Assembly: GCA_019638615.1 (NCBI GenBank)
Contig: JAHBTL010000003.1
Location: forward strand, 62,001 to 126,000
From: Chitinophagaceae bacterium
GTDB lineage: Bacteria; Bacteroidota; Bacteroidia; Chitinophagales; Chitinophagaceae
Length of the DNA: 64,000 nucleotides
Direction of reading: 5' to 3'
Of the stretch, positions 1 to 9,991 are shown piece by piece (the stretch's first letter is position 1; each line of letters opens with the position of its first letter). The translations under genes were made by a program, and so were the position numbers. Under the pieces are notes generated by a model. That model did not search any database. It was not told the origin of the DNA and saw nothing but the letters and a program-made list of their open reading frames with translations.

Positions 1-233
1 ACCAGTTCTCTTCTCCCATCCACGCAATTTTTTGCCTTGTATGATCCTGGTTTGTAATAAATGCCCGAATGTATTACTCCCGAATTCCGGCCGGTTTGAT
101 GCGCCGATACCCGGCCTTCTTTTTCAAGCACCGCTATAGTAAGATGAGGATACCGGCTGTTAAGTTTATATGCTGTTGCAAGGCCTACGCAACCTCCGCC
201 AATAACAACAATGTCAAAAGATGAATTGTTCAT
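1..233 (-). CDS. lhgO: L-2-hydroxyglutarate oxidase, N-terminal part (cut by window edge)
   Basis: Only the first 77 codons are inside the window; the rest lies left of base 1. Translating the complement from the ATG at 233 gives an N-terminal FAD-binding Rossmann segment ([14 protein letters not shown], residues 8-21). It is followed by the stretch [17 protein letters not shown], which is very characteristic of the LhgO family. These are FAD enzymes that oxidise L-2-hydroxyglutarate to 2-oxoglutarate and pass electrons to quinone. The family call rests on this motif. A generic DAO-family FAD oxidoreductase is the fallback. The gene is followed on the same strand, upstream, by cutC. Confidence 0.8.
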   Translation of the reverse strand, partial: MNNSSFDIVVIGGGCVGLATAYKLNSRYPHLTIAVLEKEGRVSAHQTGRNSGVIHSGIYYKPGSYKAKNCVDGRREL

Positions 234-289
234 GTAATAAGACAAAAATTTTGCGCAAGATACAGAGAAGCAAATTCTTTCAGAAAAGG

Positions 290-1030
290 CTATTCAGCAC
301 TTTGCTGGTATTGTTGCAAGGCTTCCAGCATTTTTTTTACTTCTTCGGTATTCAATTGTACAGTATCCAATGTTTCCTGCATCCCATCATTCGTATACTG
401 CATTGCCGAAGCAATTGTTTTTCTGGCCGATGAGTGAAATTCGGTAGCCTGAGTTTGCCGGGCAAGCGATACAATATTATCTGATCTTACGCCCGATCCA
501 GGCATTATTATAATGCGATCGTTGGCTTGTCTTACCAGGTCTGCAATCAGGGGTATCCCTTCGGGAGCGGCAGGCTTTAACCCGCTCGTGAGTATGCGCT
601 CACAACCCGAGGCTATAACGTCTTCCAGGGCTTCAAATGGGTTGGATACCCTGTCGAACGCCCGGTGAAAGGTGACACCGAGCGGGTAAGCAGCCTCCAC
701 CAGTTGGGCTGTACGTATTTTATCTACGTTCCCATCCGGTTGCAGCAGCCCGATAACCACACCGTCGCATCCTGTTTCTTTGCATAACAGGATATCTCTT
801 TTCATTATTTCAAATTCGTCATTGCTGTACAAAAAGTCACCACCTCTTGGTCGTATAATAGGAAATAATTGCAATGAAGTTTTTTCCCTGGCAGTTTTGA
901 TCATGCCGTACGATGCCGTGGTACCGCCCTCCGCGGGGTTGTCGCAAAGCTCTATCCTATGCGCTCCTGCTGTTCCTGCCGCCAGTACCGATTCTATGTT
1001 GAATGCAATTACTTCTAATGTATAGTTCAT
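290..1030 (-). CDS. cutC: Copper homeostasis protein CutC
   Basis: A 246-residue TIM-barrel protein, close to the usual CutC length. Recognisable CutC segments are [17 protein letters not shown] near residues 27-43, IIRPRGGDF near 58-66 and GVTFHRAFD near 118-126. CutC was named for copper tolerance in E. coli, but its biochemical role is unsettled, and a sugar- or phosphate-binding barrel function is possible. It lies 56 bases upstream of the lhgO start on the same strand, so co-transcription is likely. No metal-site claim is made from the sequence. Confidence 0.93.
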   Translation of the reverse strand: MNYTLEVIAFNIESVLAAGTAGAHRIELCDNPAEGGTTASYGMIKTAREKTSLQLFPIIRPRGGDFLYSNDEFEIMKRDILLCKETGCDGVVIGLLQPDGNVDKIRTAQLVEAAYPLGVTFHRAFDRVSNPFEALEDVIASGCERILTSGLKPAAPEGIPLIADLVRQANDRIIIMPGSGVRSDNIVSLARQTQATEFHSSARKTIASAMQYTNDGMQETLDTVQLNTEEVKKMLEALQQYQQSAE

Positions 1031-1186
1031 ACTAAAAGGTTTAATAAAACGACGTTACGGATCACCATGTGTAAAAATGCCTTAATAATAAAACAATCGT
1101 TTGCTTAATTTTTTATATACTGGCTTTTATTCGTTTAAATTGATGAAATTAGCAAATACTATTTTTATTAATTCAACTTACTTGCT

Positions 1187-2608
1187 ATGACTTCCAACCG
1201 AAGAAATTTTTTGCGCAATGTTACACTTGGAACAGGTGCGCTCGCTACAGGATTACCCACATTTGCCCGAGAAGAAGGGGATCTGTTGGTTAATGGAATA
1301 ACCAGGCGTCATGCTGCCGATGGTTTTAATATGTGTGGCTATGCTGCTCCCAAAATTGAAACGGTTAGGATCGGTTTTATTGGCCTGGGGAACAGGGGAC
1401 CGGGAGCCGTAGAGCGCATCTCCCACATTGAAGGGGTTCAGATCAAAGCGCTTTGCGACAAACGTCCGGAGCGGATCGCGAACGCCCAAAAAATACTTGC
1501 TAAAAACGGCTTGCCAACGGCAACCGAATATACAGGAGAAGAAGGCTGGAAAGCATTATGCGAGAGCAGGGATATTGACCTTGTATATATTGCCACTCCA
1601 TGGAAATTGCACACGCCGATGGCTGTATATGCTATGAATCATGGAAAACATGCCGCTTCGGAGGTTCCTATTGCAGTTACCGTAGATGAATGCTGGCAAC
1701 TGGTGGAAACTTCGGAAAAAACCAGGAAACATTGTATGATGCTGGAAAACTGCTGTTATGATTTCTTTGAGCTGCTTACTCTTAACATGGCCCGTAATGG
1801 CATGTTTGGCGAGCTCATTCACGCAGAAGGCGCATATATACACGATTTAATTCAGTCGAATTTCGGAAAAACGAGCTATTCCGATATGTGGCGATTGAAG
1901 GAAAACATTGGCAGAAACGGGAATTTATATCCCACGCATGGTTTAGGCCCTATTGCGCAATGCCTCGATATCAACCGCGGCGATAAGATGGAGCACCTGG
2001 TATCCATGTCATCGAATGATTTTATGATGAATGCTTTGGCAAAGGAAAAAGCCGCTACAGACTCTTTTTATAAGGAATATGTGGATAAGCCTTATCGCGG
2101 CAACATGAATACCACGATGATCCGTACCCAGAAAGGTAAAACCATCATGCTGCAGCACGATGTAACCTCGCCAAGGCCCTATTCCCGCATTCATCTCATC
2201 AGTGGTACCAAAGGGGTTGCCAGCAAGTATCCCGAGCCGGAAAGAATTGCCTTTGGTCATGAGTGGATAAAACCTGAGGAGCTTAAAGCTTTGTATGATA
2301 AATATACACCCCAAATAGTAAAACACGTGGGTGCTATTGCAAAGGAAATAGGCGGTCATGGTGGTATGGATTTTATGATGGACTGGCGTTTGATAGATTG
2401 CCTCCGTAATGGGTTACCGCTCGATCAGGATGTTTACGACGGGGCACTGTGGAGTGTAATAGCTCCTTTGAGTGAACAGTCGGTTGCCAATAAATCCAGA
2501 ACTGTTGATATTCCCGATTTTACCAGGGGAAACTGGAAAACAAATAAGCCTGTTAGTCTTACATTAGACGGAGGTGGGAATACAGGAGTAAAAGCCGCAA
2601 AAAAATGA
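1187..2608 (+). CDS. Secreted Gfo/Idh/MocA oxidoreductase, GH109-like
   Basis: A 473-residue protein beginning with a twin-arginine-type leader (NRRNFLRN, residues 4-11, then a hydrophobic run), so export by Tat is likely. An NAD-binding motif GFIGLGNRG lies at about residues 63-71. The body carries blocks typical of GH109 enzymes (NAD-dependent alpha-N-acetylgalactosaminidases): ENCCYDFFELLTLN, GMFGELIHAEGAY, NGNLYPTHGLGP and GHGGMDFMMD. GH109 enzymes use bound NAD in a redox-assisted hydrolysis. The substrate cannot be read from sequence, so another glycoside or a plain sugar oxidoreductase remains possible. The gene stands alone and is followed by a strong terminator. Confidence 0.85.
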   Translation: MTSNRRNFLRNVTLGTGALATGLPTFAREEGDLLVNGITRRHAADGFNMCGYAAPKIETVRIGFIGLGNRGPGAVERISHIEGVQIKALCDKRPERIANAQKILAKNGLPTATEYTGEEGWKALCESRDIDLVYIATPWKLHTPMAVYAMNHGKHAASEVPIAVTVDECWQLVETSEKTRKHCMMLENCCYDFFELLTLNMARNGMFGELIHAEGAYIHDLIQSNFGKTSYSDMWRLKENIGRNGNLYPTHGLGPIAQCLDINRGDKMEHLVSMSSNDFMMNALAKEKAATDSFYKEYVDKPYRGNMNTTMIRTQKGKTIMLQHDVTSPRPYSRIHLISGTKGVASKYPEPERIAFGHEWIKPEELKALYDKYTPQIVKHVGAIAKEIGGHGGMDFMMDWRLIDCLRNGLPLDQDVYDGALWSVIAPLSEQSVANKSRTVDIPDFTRGNWKTNKPVSLTLDGGGNTGVKAAKK

Positions 2609-2651
2609 CAGATGATAGTAAAGCAGTAGATAAAACGAATTCCTGAATGAT

Positions 2652-2707
2652 GAACCACCCCCTTTGGCGCCGTTAGGCGCCTTTTTTATTGTAGAAGAAG
2701 GTGGTTC
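2652..2707 (+). terminator. Rho-independent terminator after the GH109-like gene
   Basis: A 6-bp GC stem, GGCGCC at 2666-2671 pairing with GGCGCC at 2676-2681 around the loop GTTA, is followed directly by six T residues (2682-2687). Outer arms GAACCACC (2652-2659) and GGTGGTTC (2700-2707) can also pair, making a larger two-level hairpin. It sits 44 bases after the stop of the gene ending at 2608. Confidence 0.8.
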
Positions 2708-3233
2708 AATGCTTAGCCTAATTGCCTTAAACAGGTAACTTTCATGTTATTTTTTTGATATACATTAACTAATTGTTGCTATACCGGGCTGATTTACAAA
2801 ACACTATTTTAAAAATGGAAATTGTGTTTATATTTGCGGACGAAATGCTTCATAAATTATGGAAGCAATCTATCAGGACAATCAATATTTGTCAATTTCT
2901 GAATTTTATACCGGAGATGGATAAAATTAAATTGATCCAGCCTGGCGCCGGGAGGCTTTAAGTTAAATTCTGAATATGTCCTTTCTTTTAGTACCAATTC
3001 CTATAAGTTTTAAAATATCCTGCATAAGATATATCGTGTCAATATCCTATGGACATTATTATTTTGATTACCAGTGCACTAAAGGATTGTGACTGAGAGG
3101 GCGAAGCCATGTAAACAAATCAAAAAAATGCTAATTTTTAAAATAAAGCTCAATTAACCGGTATATTAACTCTTCCCTTTTTCCAATTTTCTCTATGATC
3201 ACCCGCTAATCAAATCGGAATTAAAGTATATAT
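2708..3233 (+). other. Long leader region before the polysaccharide cluster
   Basis: About 525 bases with no convincing gene. An open frame of 62 codons (2773-2961) has no recognisable domain and a non-ATG start, and is treated as chance. It holds a possible promoter at 2807-2836 and a short hairpin at 2939-2957 (AGCCT/AGGCT arms around a GC-rich loop, then TTTA). No tRNA or riboswitch fold was recognised. If the promoter is real, the polysaccharide transcript carries a leader of about 390 bases. Confidence 0.5.
2807..2836 (+). promoter_or_regulatory. Possible Bacteroidota-type promoter for the polysaccharide cluster
   Basis: TATATTTG at 2829-2836 matches the Bacteroidota -7 consensus TAnnTTTG exactly. 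The upstream element is TTTT (2807-2810) instead of TTTG, with an 18-base spacer, slightly shorter than usual. It lies about 400 bases before the first gene of the cluster, so the assignment is tentative. Confidence 0.35.
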
Positions 3234-4007
3234 ATGCGTAATGTAAAATTAATAATCGGACTGTTTGCTGTTTCTGTAGCTCTTTTTTCGTGTGGTGTGG
3301 GTAAGCAACTGGCTTATTTACAGGATTTAACCGATACCACCAGGATACAGGATGTGCGTATTGCTGCCTACGAACCGCTCAAACTGCAACCCGATGACCA
3401 GGTTCAGGTAACGATCACAAGCAGGTCGCAGGAGGGTGCCGCCTTGTTTGCAATGATGGGTACAAATATTACATCCGGCACAAGCAACCAGTTGGTGCAG
3501 AATGTATATACCATTACTTCCAAAGGCAACATTACCATCCCTTTGCTTGGAGAACTGGCAATAGCCGGTCTTACAACTGAACAAGCCAGGGAAGTTGTTC
3601 AGAAAGAAGCTGTTGAATATGTTAAAGATGCAATGGTCGGATTAAGCCTGATGAATTTCAGAGTTACTGTTATGGGAGAGGTAGCACGTCCCACCACATT
3701 GCAGGTGGCCGGTGAAAAAGTAAATGTGCTGGAAGCTTTGGGTATGGCTGGAGATTTAACTGTATTTGGAAAACGAAACAATGTTAAGGTAATACGAAAA
3801 GCAGGCGATAAGGTTGAAGTAGCTCATCTTAATCTTAACAATAGTAAAGTAATGCGCTCACCTTTCTATAATTTAAAGCAAAATGATATAGTGTATGTAG
3901 AACCCGTAAAACGTAAAGGATTTGCGGCTGAAACATCCTTAGGTATTTTGCCTACAGTGATAAGCATTGCTACATTGGGCTTACTGATATTCAGATACAC
4001 CAGATAA
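3234..4007 (+). CDS. Polysaccharide export lipoprotein (Wza-like, SLBB)
   Basis: A 257-residue protein with a lipoprotein signal ending in LFSC (Cys20), a Poly_export domain at about 45-130, an SLBB-like region at about 140-200 and a C-terminal hydrophobic segment at 235-253. Members of this family form or support the outer-membrane channel for exopolysaccharide. It is the first gene of the cluster and lies 39 bases before the co-polymerase/kinase gene, the usual Bacteroidota Wza-Wzc pairing. The C-terminal membrane segment is a normal feature of this clade and differs from E. coli Wza. Confidence 0.93.
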   Translation: MRNVKLIIGLFAVSVALFSCGVGKQLAYLQDLTDTTRIQDVRIAAYEPLKLQPDDQVQVTITSRSQEGAALFAMMGTNITSGTSNQLVQNVYTITSKGNITIPLLGELAIAGLTTEQAREVVQKEAVEYVKDAMVGLSLMNFRVTVMGEVARPTTLQVAGEKVNVLEALGMAGDLTVFGKRNNVKVIRKAGDKVEVAHLNLNNSKVMRSPFYNLKQNDIVYVEPVKRKGFAAETSLGILPTVISIATLGLLIFRYTR

Positions 4008-4046
4008 TATATTTCTCTAGTTCGTACATCATTTAAAAGATTTTAA

Positions 4047-6443
4047 GTGCAAACATCTTCTACCAAGCATCCGCAACGGATCAATAACATAACACAGGAT
4101 GAGTCTGTAAACATGCAAAGCATTTTTGTAAAGATTCTTAACAGGTGGCCGTGGATTATTTTATGCCTTTTAATCTCTCTTCTGGCTGCATATACTTATC
4201 TCAGGTATACCCCGCCTGTTTATAAGGCCAAGGCAAGTTTGATGATAAGGGATAATCAGAAAGGCGGAAGTCCCCTGGATAATCAGCTCCTGAAGGGCTT
4301 GAATATCGAGCCCACATCTCAGTCGCTTGATAATGAAATGGAGGTATTAAAGAGTTACGACCTTATTGAATCTGTGGTACAAAGGGAACAGTTATTTGTA
4401 GATATAAAAACAAAAGGACGTATAGTTGAGCGAACTATATACGGAGATGACGGGCCATTGTTCATCACGTTTGCAAATCCCGATACAATAGAAACTGTAC
4501 TGAAATGGACATTGAAGGAAACACCATCGGGAGAGTGGACTTTAATTCATCATAGCGAAAATGAACCTTTGCATCTGACTCCGGGCAAATGGTATCGGAT
4601 TAATGGGCTGGCCTTTAGAACGGTTGTTAATCCTTTACACGAAAAAGAGAAGATGCAAGACAAAAATGAAGGGAATGAATATACCATTACCATACGGCCT
4701 TTGTCTTTAGCCATTAATAGTTTTATTAAAAATCTTTCCGTTCAGGCAACAGGAAAAGCCTCCAGCATTGTAGCGCTTGAATATACAGATTACAATAAAC
4801 AGAAGGCAGTAGCAGCTTTAAATGCTCTGATCACTATTTACAATAAACAGGGATTAGATGACAAAAGGAAGGAAAATGAAAATACGCTGGATTTTCTTGA
4901 AGAGCGTGTGGCAATGGTAGAAAGGGAATTACAGTTGGTGGAAAACAGAGTGGAAAGTTTTAAAAGCGGCAATAAAATTACAGATGTGAGTGCAGAGGGG
5001 ATGCAATACCAGCAGGTTTCGCAGGCAGTAGACGAACAAAAAGCGCAACAGCAAAGCCAGTTAAACATACTGGAAGGACTTGAGAAAAATATCAGGGATA
5101 ATCAAAGTGACCCTAAGTTAGTACCTTCTACTGTCGGTATTACGGAGCCGACTCTTTCAGGGCTTATTCAAAATCACAACGAACTGATTCATGAAAGAGA
5201 CAGGAAATTGCAGATTTATGGCCCTAAAAACCCATTGAATGTGGATATGGAAAGAGATATAGCCAATGTAAGGCAAAGTATCCTTTCAAACATTGCTAAC
5301 CTGAAGAGCGCATATAATACAGCCCTGGCTGATATAAACAAGCGGGAAGCTGCTTTGTCTGCCAGGATAAGAACAATACCCAAGATAGAAAAGAGCCTTT
5401 TACAGATCAACAGGGATCAGAATGTAAAACAGCAGCTCTATTTTATTTTATTGCAACGCCGTGAAGAAACAGCTATTTCATTGGCCTCTACTACCGTAGA
5501 CAGCAGGCTTATTGAAGCTCCCCGCAGTATGGGAATTGTGAGTCCAAAAGCATCTGTTGTTATGTTGATGGGAGTAGTGCTTGGTTTATTGATACCCATA
5601 GGTATTATATACCTGGTAGACGCATTGAACAATAAAATTGAGGGCAAGGCAGAGGTTGAACAAAAATGCCAGGCTCCTTTGCTGGGAGAGATTTCTTATT
5701 CAAAAAAAACGGATTCGCCCATTGTTATTACCAAAGGAAGCAGGTCGATTATTGCAGAGCAGCTTAGGGTAATACGAACCAATATTAGTTTTACAAGCAG
5801 GGGAAAACAAGGCGGAGTGATACTGGTAACCTCTCATCGTCCTGAAGAAGGTAAGTCATTTACCAGTTTAAATCTTGCCGCAAGTTATGCGTTATTGAAT
5901 AAAAGGGTGGTCGTGCTGGAGTTCGATTTGCGTAAACCACGTTTAAGCCAGAACCTCAATATTAAGTCTGACATAGGCATTAGCAACTACCTGAATAATT
6001 CCGGTGCTCTTAAAAACATGTTGAAAGAGGTACCCGGCTTTGACGGGAATTTCTGGTTAATGCCTTCGGGACCTATTCCTCCTAATCCGGCAGAATTGAT
6101 CTTAGGTCCTAAGATGACTGACCTTGTAGATGAGCTAAAGGAGCAATTTGATTATATCATTTTTGATACTCCACCATATACTCTTGTAACCGATTCCTCT
6201 TTGCTGGCTGTACACTCAGATATCAGCATTATTGTATTACGAAATGGATTTACTTTTAAATGGGTATTGCAGGAAATCAATAAGAAGATAAATGATAACC
6301 CCGATCAGCACATGTATACCATACTGAACAGAGTTGACGAACGGAGTCGATACGGAGTTTATAGAAATTACGGTTACGGGTATGCTGAATATTTTGATGC
6401 TCCTGAAAAGAAAAGCAAATGGAAATCCCTTTTCAAAAGGTAG
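4047..6443 (+). CDS. Polysaccharide co-polymerase / tyrosine autokinase (Wzc-like)
   Basis: A 798-residue fused Wzz-BY-kinase. Membrane segments lie near residues 36-54 and 500-522, flanking a long periplasmic coiled-coil region. The cytoplasmic kinase has a Walker A (SHRPEEGKS, about 595-603), a Walker A' variant VLEFDLRKP with Glu where Asp is usual, and a Walker B (IIFDTPP, about 703). A Tyr-rich tail at about 768-783 (RYGVYRNYGYGYAEYF) is the expected autophosphorylation cluster. It should control chain length and export together with the upstream lipoprotein. The start shown is GTG at 4047; an in-frame ATG at 4113 also lies before the first membrane segment. Confidence 0.95.
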   Translation: MQTSSTKHPQRINNITQDESVNMQSIFVKILNRWPWIILCLLISLLAAYTYLRYTPPVYKAKASLMIRDNQKGGSPLDNQLLKGLNIEPTSQSLDNEMEVLKSYDLIESVVQREQLFVDIKTKGRIVERTIYGDDGPLFITFANPDTIETVLKWTLKETPSGEWTLIHHSENEPLHLTPGKWYRINGLAFRTVVNPLHEKEKMQDKNEGNEYTITIRPLSLAINSFIKNLSVQATGKASSIVALEYTDYNKQKAVAALNALITIYNKQGLDDKRKENENTLDFLEERVAMVERELQLVENRVESFKSGNKITDVSAEGMQYQQVSQAVDEQKAQQQSQLNILEGLEKNIRDNQSDPKLVPSTVGITEPTLSGLIQNHNELIHERDRKLQIYGPKNPLNVDMERDIANVRQSILSNIANLKSAYNTALADINKREAALSARIRTIPKIEKSLLQINRDQNVKQQLYFILLQRREETAISLASTTVDSRLIEAPRSMGIVSPKASVVMLMGVVLGLLIPIGIIYLVDALNNKIEGKAEVEQKCQAPLLGEISYSKKTDSPIVITKGSRSIIAEQLRVIRTNISFTSRGKQGGVILVTSHRPEEGKSFTSLNLAASYALLNKRVVVLEFDLRKPRLSQNLNIKSDIGISNYLNNSGALKNMLKEVPGFDGNFWLMPSGPIPPNPAELILGPKMTDLVDELKEQFDYIIFDTPPYTLVTDSSLLAVHSDISIIVLRNGFTFKWVLQEINKKINDNPDQHMYTILNRVDERSRYGVYRNYGYGYAEYFDAPEKKSKWKSLFKR

Positions 6444-6471
6444 GCTTCACCTCAAATTTGTAATCTGATTT

Positions 6472-7368
6472 ATGTTTTCGGTGGTCATTCCTCTTTATAA
6501 TAAGGAGATTAGTATATATAATACAATATCTTCTGTTTTATCGCAAACAATTCAAAATTTTGAATTGTTAGTAGTAAATGACAGTTCTACCGACGGAAGC
6601 AGGGAAGTAGTGGCCGGCATAAAAGATAAAAGGATTTCAATTATTGATAAGGTCAATGGAGGAGTTTCCAGCGCCAGGAATGCGGGAATAAAGGCAGCAA
6701 AATATGAATACATAGCTTTGCTGGATGGTGACGATTTCTGGGAGCCGGATTTTCTTGAAGTAATTCATGAGTTGATAAAAGAGTACCCCGATGCAGGAGT
6801 ATATACAACTGGTTATTTGTGCAAGTATGGGGGCAAAACAATTCATTCTCTTGCTGTTGATGAAAAAGGTATCATAAAGAACTTCTTCAAAACAATGCTC
6901 CATTACCCGGTAATGCATTCTTCGTCTGTGTGTATTAAAAAATCTGCATTTATTAATGTAGGAATGTTCGATGAGCGGATTTCTTTTGGTGAAGATTATG
7001 AAATGTGGAACAGGCTAGGCAGATACAGTACGATTGCTGCTTCTCCCTTAACAAAGGCATGGTATAATACTGATACTGAAAACAGGGCGATGGCAAAGAT
7101 ACCTGTACCTGAAAAGCATTGGACTTATTATATAAATACAGATAAGATTGACAGCAAAGAAATGAAATTGTATTATAAACGGTATATAAGGCGACAAGTA
7201 CTATACTATATTCTCAAAGGAGAATACAAGTGGGCATGGCAGCTTTTCCACAAATACAGGCATTTTGCAGGCTTTCCCTCCTATCTTTTAGTTTACCAGT
7301 ACAGAGAAGTTAAAAGTATTCCCCATCTTGCAATTAATTTGGGACGCAGACTTTTTAAAATGAACTGA
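6472..7368 (+). CDS. Family 2 glycosyltransferase
   Basis: A 298-residue GT-A fold enzyme. The nucleotide-binding start FSVVIPLYNK (2-11), the segment NGGVSSARNAGI, a DxD-type motif LDGDDFWEPDF (about 84-94) and FGEDYEMW further on are classic GT2 signatures. It should add one sugar from an NDP donor to the lipid-linked repeat unit on the cytoplasmic face. Donor and acceptor cannot be inferred. It starts 28 bases after the kinase gene and has no predicted membrane anchor. Confidence 0.92.
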   Translation: MFSVVIPLYNKEISIYNTISSVLSQTIQNFELLVVNDSSTDGSREVVAGIKDKRISIIDKVNGGVSSARNAGIKAAKYEYIALLDGDDFWEPDFLEVIHELIKEYPDAGVYTTGYLCKYGGKTIHSLAVDEKGIIKNFFKTMLHYPVMHSSSVCIKKSAFINVGMFDERISFGEDYEMWNRLGRYSTIAASPLTKAWYNTDTENRAMAKIPVPEKHWTYYINTDKIDSKEMKLYYKRYIRRQVLYYILKGEYKWAWQLFHKYRHFAGFPSYLLVYQYREVKSIPHLAINLGRRLFKMN

Positions 7369-7393
7369 TCTGTTATTAATTTCTGTTATTGAT

Positions 7394-8689
7394 ATGAAAA
7401 TACTGATTGTAACATATAGTTATCCACCTGCTAACTCCCCGGCGGCACATCGCCCCTATTTTATGGCAAAATATCTTTGTGATATGGGGCACCAGATTAC
7501 TGTTCTCACCAGCAGCAACGCCATCAGTTCGCTGGGAAAAAGCAATTGGGCAAAGTCTCTGCCCAATGTAGCTATTTGGGATACCGCCAAAAATGGTTTC
7601 GTTGAACAGGAAAGAGTAAATGATACAAAAACTACTATCTCTGTTTGGGTTAATTCCGGTAAGCTGAGCTGGTTTAAAAAAATTGCCCGTTTTTTTATTA
7701 TTCCCGACAGGGGGATTGTATGGTTAAAAGAGCTTGTAAAATTCGATTCCCGCAAAATTGGTCCGGTTGATGTGGTATACAGCACTTCTCCTCTTTTTAC
7801 CAATCACCTTGTAGCCAGAAGGCTTGCAAAAAAGAAAAAGGCAAAATGGGTGGTGGATATAAGAGACTTTCATCATATTAATGGGGATATGGAGCAAAAA
7901 AAAGGAATGCGTAGCATGATTAACTCCATGATGCAGATGAATGTTTTGAAAAGGGCTGACTATGTTACGTTTGTTACTAAAAGCATGCACGAAGTATATA
8001 AAAATCGTTACCATTTCCTGGATGCTAAAAGCTCGGTTATTTATAATGGTTATGAGCCGGATGAATACCCTGCTGCCGAGTTGCATTTAGAATCAGATGT
8101 TTTAAAGATATTTTATGCAGGTTCATTTTACGATGGGGCCAGGGATCCGGCGCCTTTGTTTGCCATGCTTGATGCTTTACACGAAAAAAAATTAATTAAC
8201 CTGGATGCAATACGGGTAGAGGTTGCTGGAAATATTCCTGATCTGATCAAAGATATAATTAAACGATATAAGTCTTCCGTTTGTGTAAATTATCTTGGGT
8301 TAGTAGATAGGAAAACTGCCCTTGACAAAATGACAAATGCCCATTTGCTATGGTTAATCGTAGCTAATATAAAGGCGCACTATATGACCTTTCCGGTAAA
8401 GGGATTTGAATATGTAGGATGCAAAAGACATATTTTATTGTTTTCGCCGCCGGAAGCTGAAGCAAAAACAATTGTGGAATATCTTGACGCAGGTACCTTT
8501 TTTAACCTGTCGGTAAAAGAAGAGGAAATAGCAATAAACGCAGAAAAATTTCTTCATCTTTATAATAAATTTAAAACAAATGAACTTTCTGCTCCATTGA
8601 CTTTAGATACAGCGAAGGTGCAACTTTATCTTCGTCAAGGGCAGGCAAGTCAATTGCACAACATTTTTCAAACTATCTGCCATACATGA
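7394..8689 (+). CDS. Family 4-type glycosyltransferase
   Basis: A 431-residue GT-B protein. The N-terminal domain opens with ILIVTYSYPPANSPAAHR and has a glycogen-synthase-like acceptor domain. VIYNGYEPDEYP near residue 215 is the usual inter-domain hinge of GT4 enzymes. The C-terminal half is less canonical and lacks a clear EX7E motif, so the family call is sound but the catalytic details are open. It overlaps the next gene by 4 bases (ATGA), showing translational coupling with the polymerase gene. Confidence 0.85.
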   Translation: MKILIVTYSYPPANSPAAHRPYFMAKYLCDMGHQITVLTSSNAISSLGKSNWAKSLPNVAIWDTAKNGFVEQERVNDTKTTISVWVNSGKLSWFKKIARFFIIPDRGIVWLKELVKFDSRKIGPVDVVYSTSPLFTNHLVARRLAKKKKAKWVVDIRDFHHINGDMEQKKGMRSMINSMMQMNVLKRADYVTFVTKSMHEVYKNRYHFLDAKSSVIYNGYEPDEYPAAELHLESDVLKIFYAGSFYDGARDPAPLFAMLDALHEKKLINLDAIRVEVAGNIPDLIKDIIKRYKSSVCVNYLGLVDRKTALDKMTNAHLLWLIVANIKAHYMTFPVKGFEYVGCKRHILLFSPPEAEAKTIVEYLDAGTFFNLSVKEEEIAINAEKFLHLYNKFKTNELSAPLTLDTAKVQLYLRQGQASQLHNIFQTICHT

Positions 8690-9936
8690 AGAAGAGCATG
8701 AAACTTTATGCACCTGGAAGATTGTTTGTCGTACTATCTTTCATTATTGTTCCGTTCAGTGAATCCGGGATAATGATGAGGATTACTCTCCCGGATGTAA
8801 TTCTTGCAGCAGCACTGGCCATCCTGCTGGTGCGCAAACAGATATTCAGCCCCGGGCTGAGTATTTCCATGATACTCGTTGTTTCATTTCTGGCAACTTC
8901 TATTTTCAGTCTTAAACCGGCGTCAAGCCTTGTTGAGGTGCTCATTCTTTTTTTTCTCATGCTATGTATGTTTGTAACCTATAACACGTACTATAATAAT
9001 TTAAGATTATTATTTCTGGATATTTCGAGGGCTGTTATTTTATCACTTTTAATCGGACTGTCAGATTATTTTTCAAACAAAGTTGGACTGCCGCGCCTGT
9101 TCCCAACCCGCGCTCCCGGAGAAATTGTATCTGCTTTCAGAAATGCAGGGCAGGCCGGTGCATATATATTGGTAATGTTGACTATTCTTCTTCCGGTACG
9201 CCTAAGTTCTTTAAGAAATAGTTTTAGCGCAAGAGAGATGGTACTGATAAACGGAGGCATTATAAGCGCCGTCGTATTTTTGGTTATTAGCGGAAAAGTG
9301 GCTGCTTATGCTGGTTTTTTTATGGGCATTGTTTTTTTGAATGTAGTGCAAAGGAATCTAAGAGCATTGCTTGCTACAATTTTAGCAGCAGGTATCTTTT
9401 ATGCTATTTATGATAATCTGGAGGACATTTCGCCGGAGATGAACAAGCGCATCCAAGAAAAGGTAGAAACCCGTATTACTCATAATATTGATGGCACCAA
9501 TGATATTACGGAACAAGGATTCATCGCTGATAATATACGCAGTTCTATTAAAGCTTTTGTTGATAACCCTCTTTCAGGGTCTGGTATCGGAGCTTTTACT
9601 CCTGAATATTCAACCCATGAAGTGCATAGCACCTATTTTAAAATGGTAGGAGAAACCGGTACACTCGGAATCATAGGCTATACTATTTTCTTTATTTACA
9701 TAATAAGGCAGATTCGCTATAAGCCGTTGAACAGAAACTTTTTTCAGGAGCAGCTTTGGGAGTATAAAAAGATTTTTTTGCCATTATATTTAGGATGTGT
9801 GATAAGCTGGGCTTACACGTATCATCTCCGGAAAAGAGAATTCTGGATCATGCTTTCCCTTATTCTTATTATTAACAGCTTTATGAAAAATGAAAATAAA
9901 ATTGATTCGGTGATGGAAAGTACCGAAAGTGAATAG
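8686..9936 (+). CDS. O-antigen polymerase/ligase-like membrane protein (Wzy-like)
   Basis: A 416-residue polytopic membrane protein with roughly ten hydrophobic segments and a large loop at about 235-330. The loop carries NPLSGSGIGAFTPEYSTHEVHSTYFKM in outline: the Gly-rich GSGIGAF followed by the conserved EVHSTY, the typical Wzy_C/O-antigen ligase signature. It probably polymerises repeat units in the periplasm. WaaL-type ligase function is the alternative, but the position between glycosyltransferases and a flippase favours Wzy. The start codon overlaps the previous stop. Confidence 0.85.
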   Translation: MKKSMKLYAPGRLFVVLSFIIVPFSESGIMMRITLPDVILAAALAILLVRKQIFSPGLSISMILVVSFLATSIFSLKPASSLVEVLILFFLMLCMFVTYNTYYNNLRLLFLDISRAVILSLLIGLSDYFSNKVGLPRLFPTRAPGEIVSAFRNAGQAGAYILVMLTILLPVRLSSLRNSFSAREMVLINGGIISAVVFLVISGKVAAYAGFFMGIVFLNVVQRNLRALLATILAAGIFYAIYDNLEDISPEMNKRIQEKVETRITHNIDGTNDITEQGFIADNIRSSIKAFVDNPLSGSGIGAFTPEYSTHEVHSTYFKMVGETGTLGIIGYTIFFIYIIRQIRYKPLNRNFFQEQLWEYKKIFLPLYLGCVISWAYTYHLRKREFWIMLSLILIINSFMKNENKIDSVMESTESE

Positions 9937-9991
9937 CGGTGGCTTGACCTAATTAAAATTAGACGATACTGGTATAATACGATAAAATGTT

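Noticed and set aside
2773-2961. 62-codon open frame in the leader before the polysaccharide genes
   Set aside because: Non-ATG start, no domain, biased composition; it overlaps a possible promoter.
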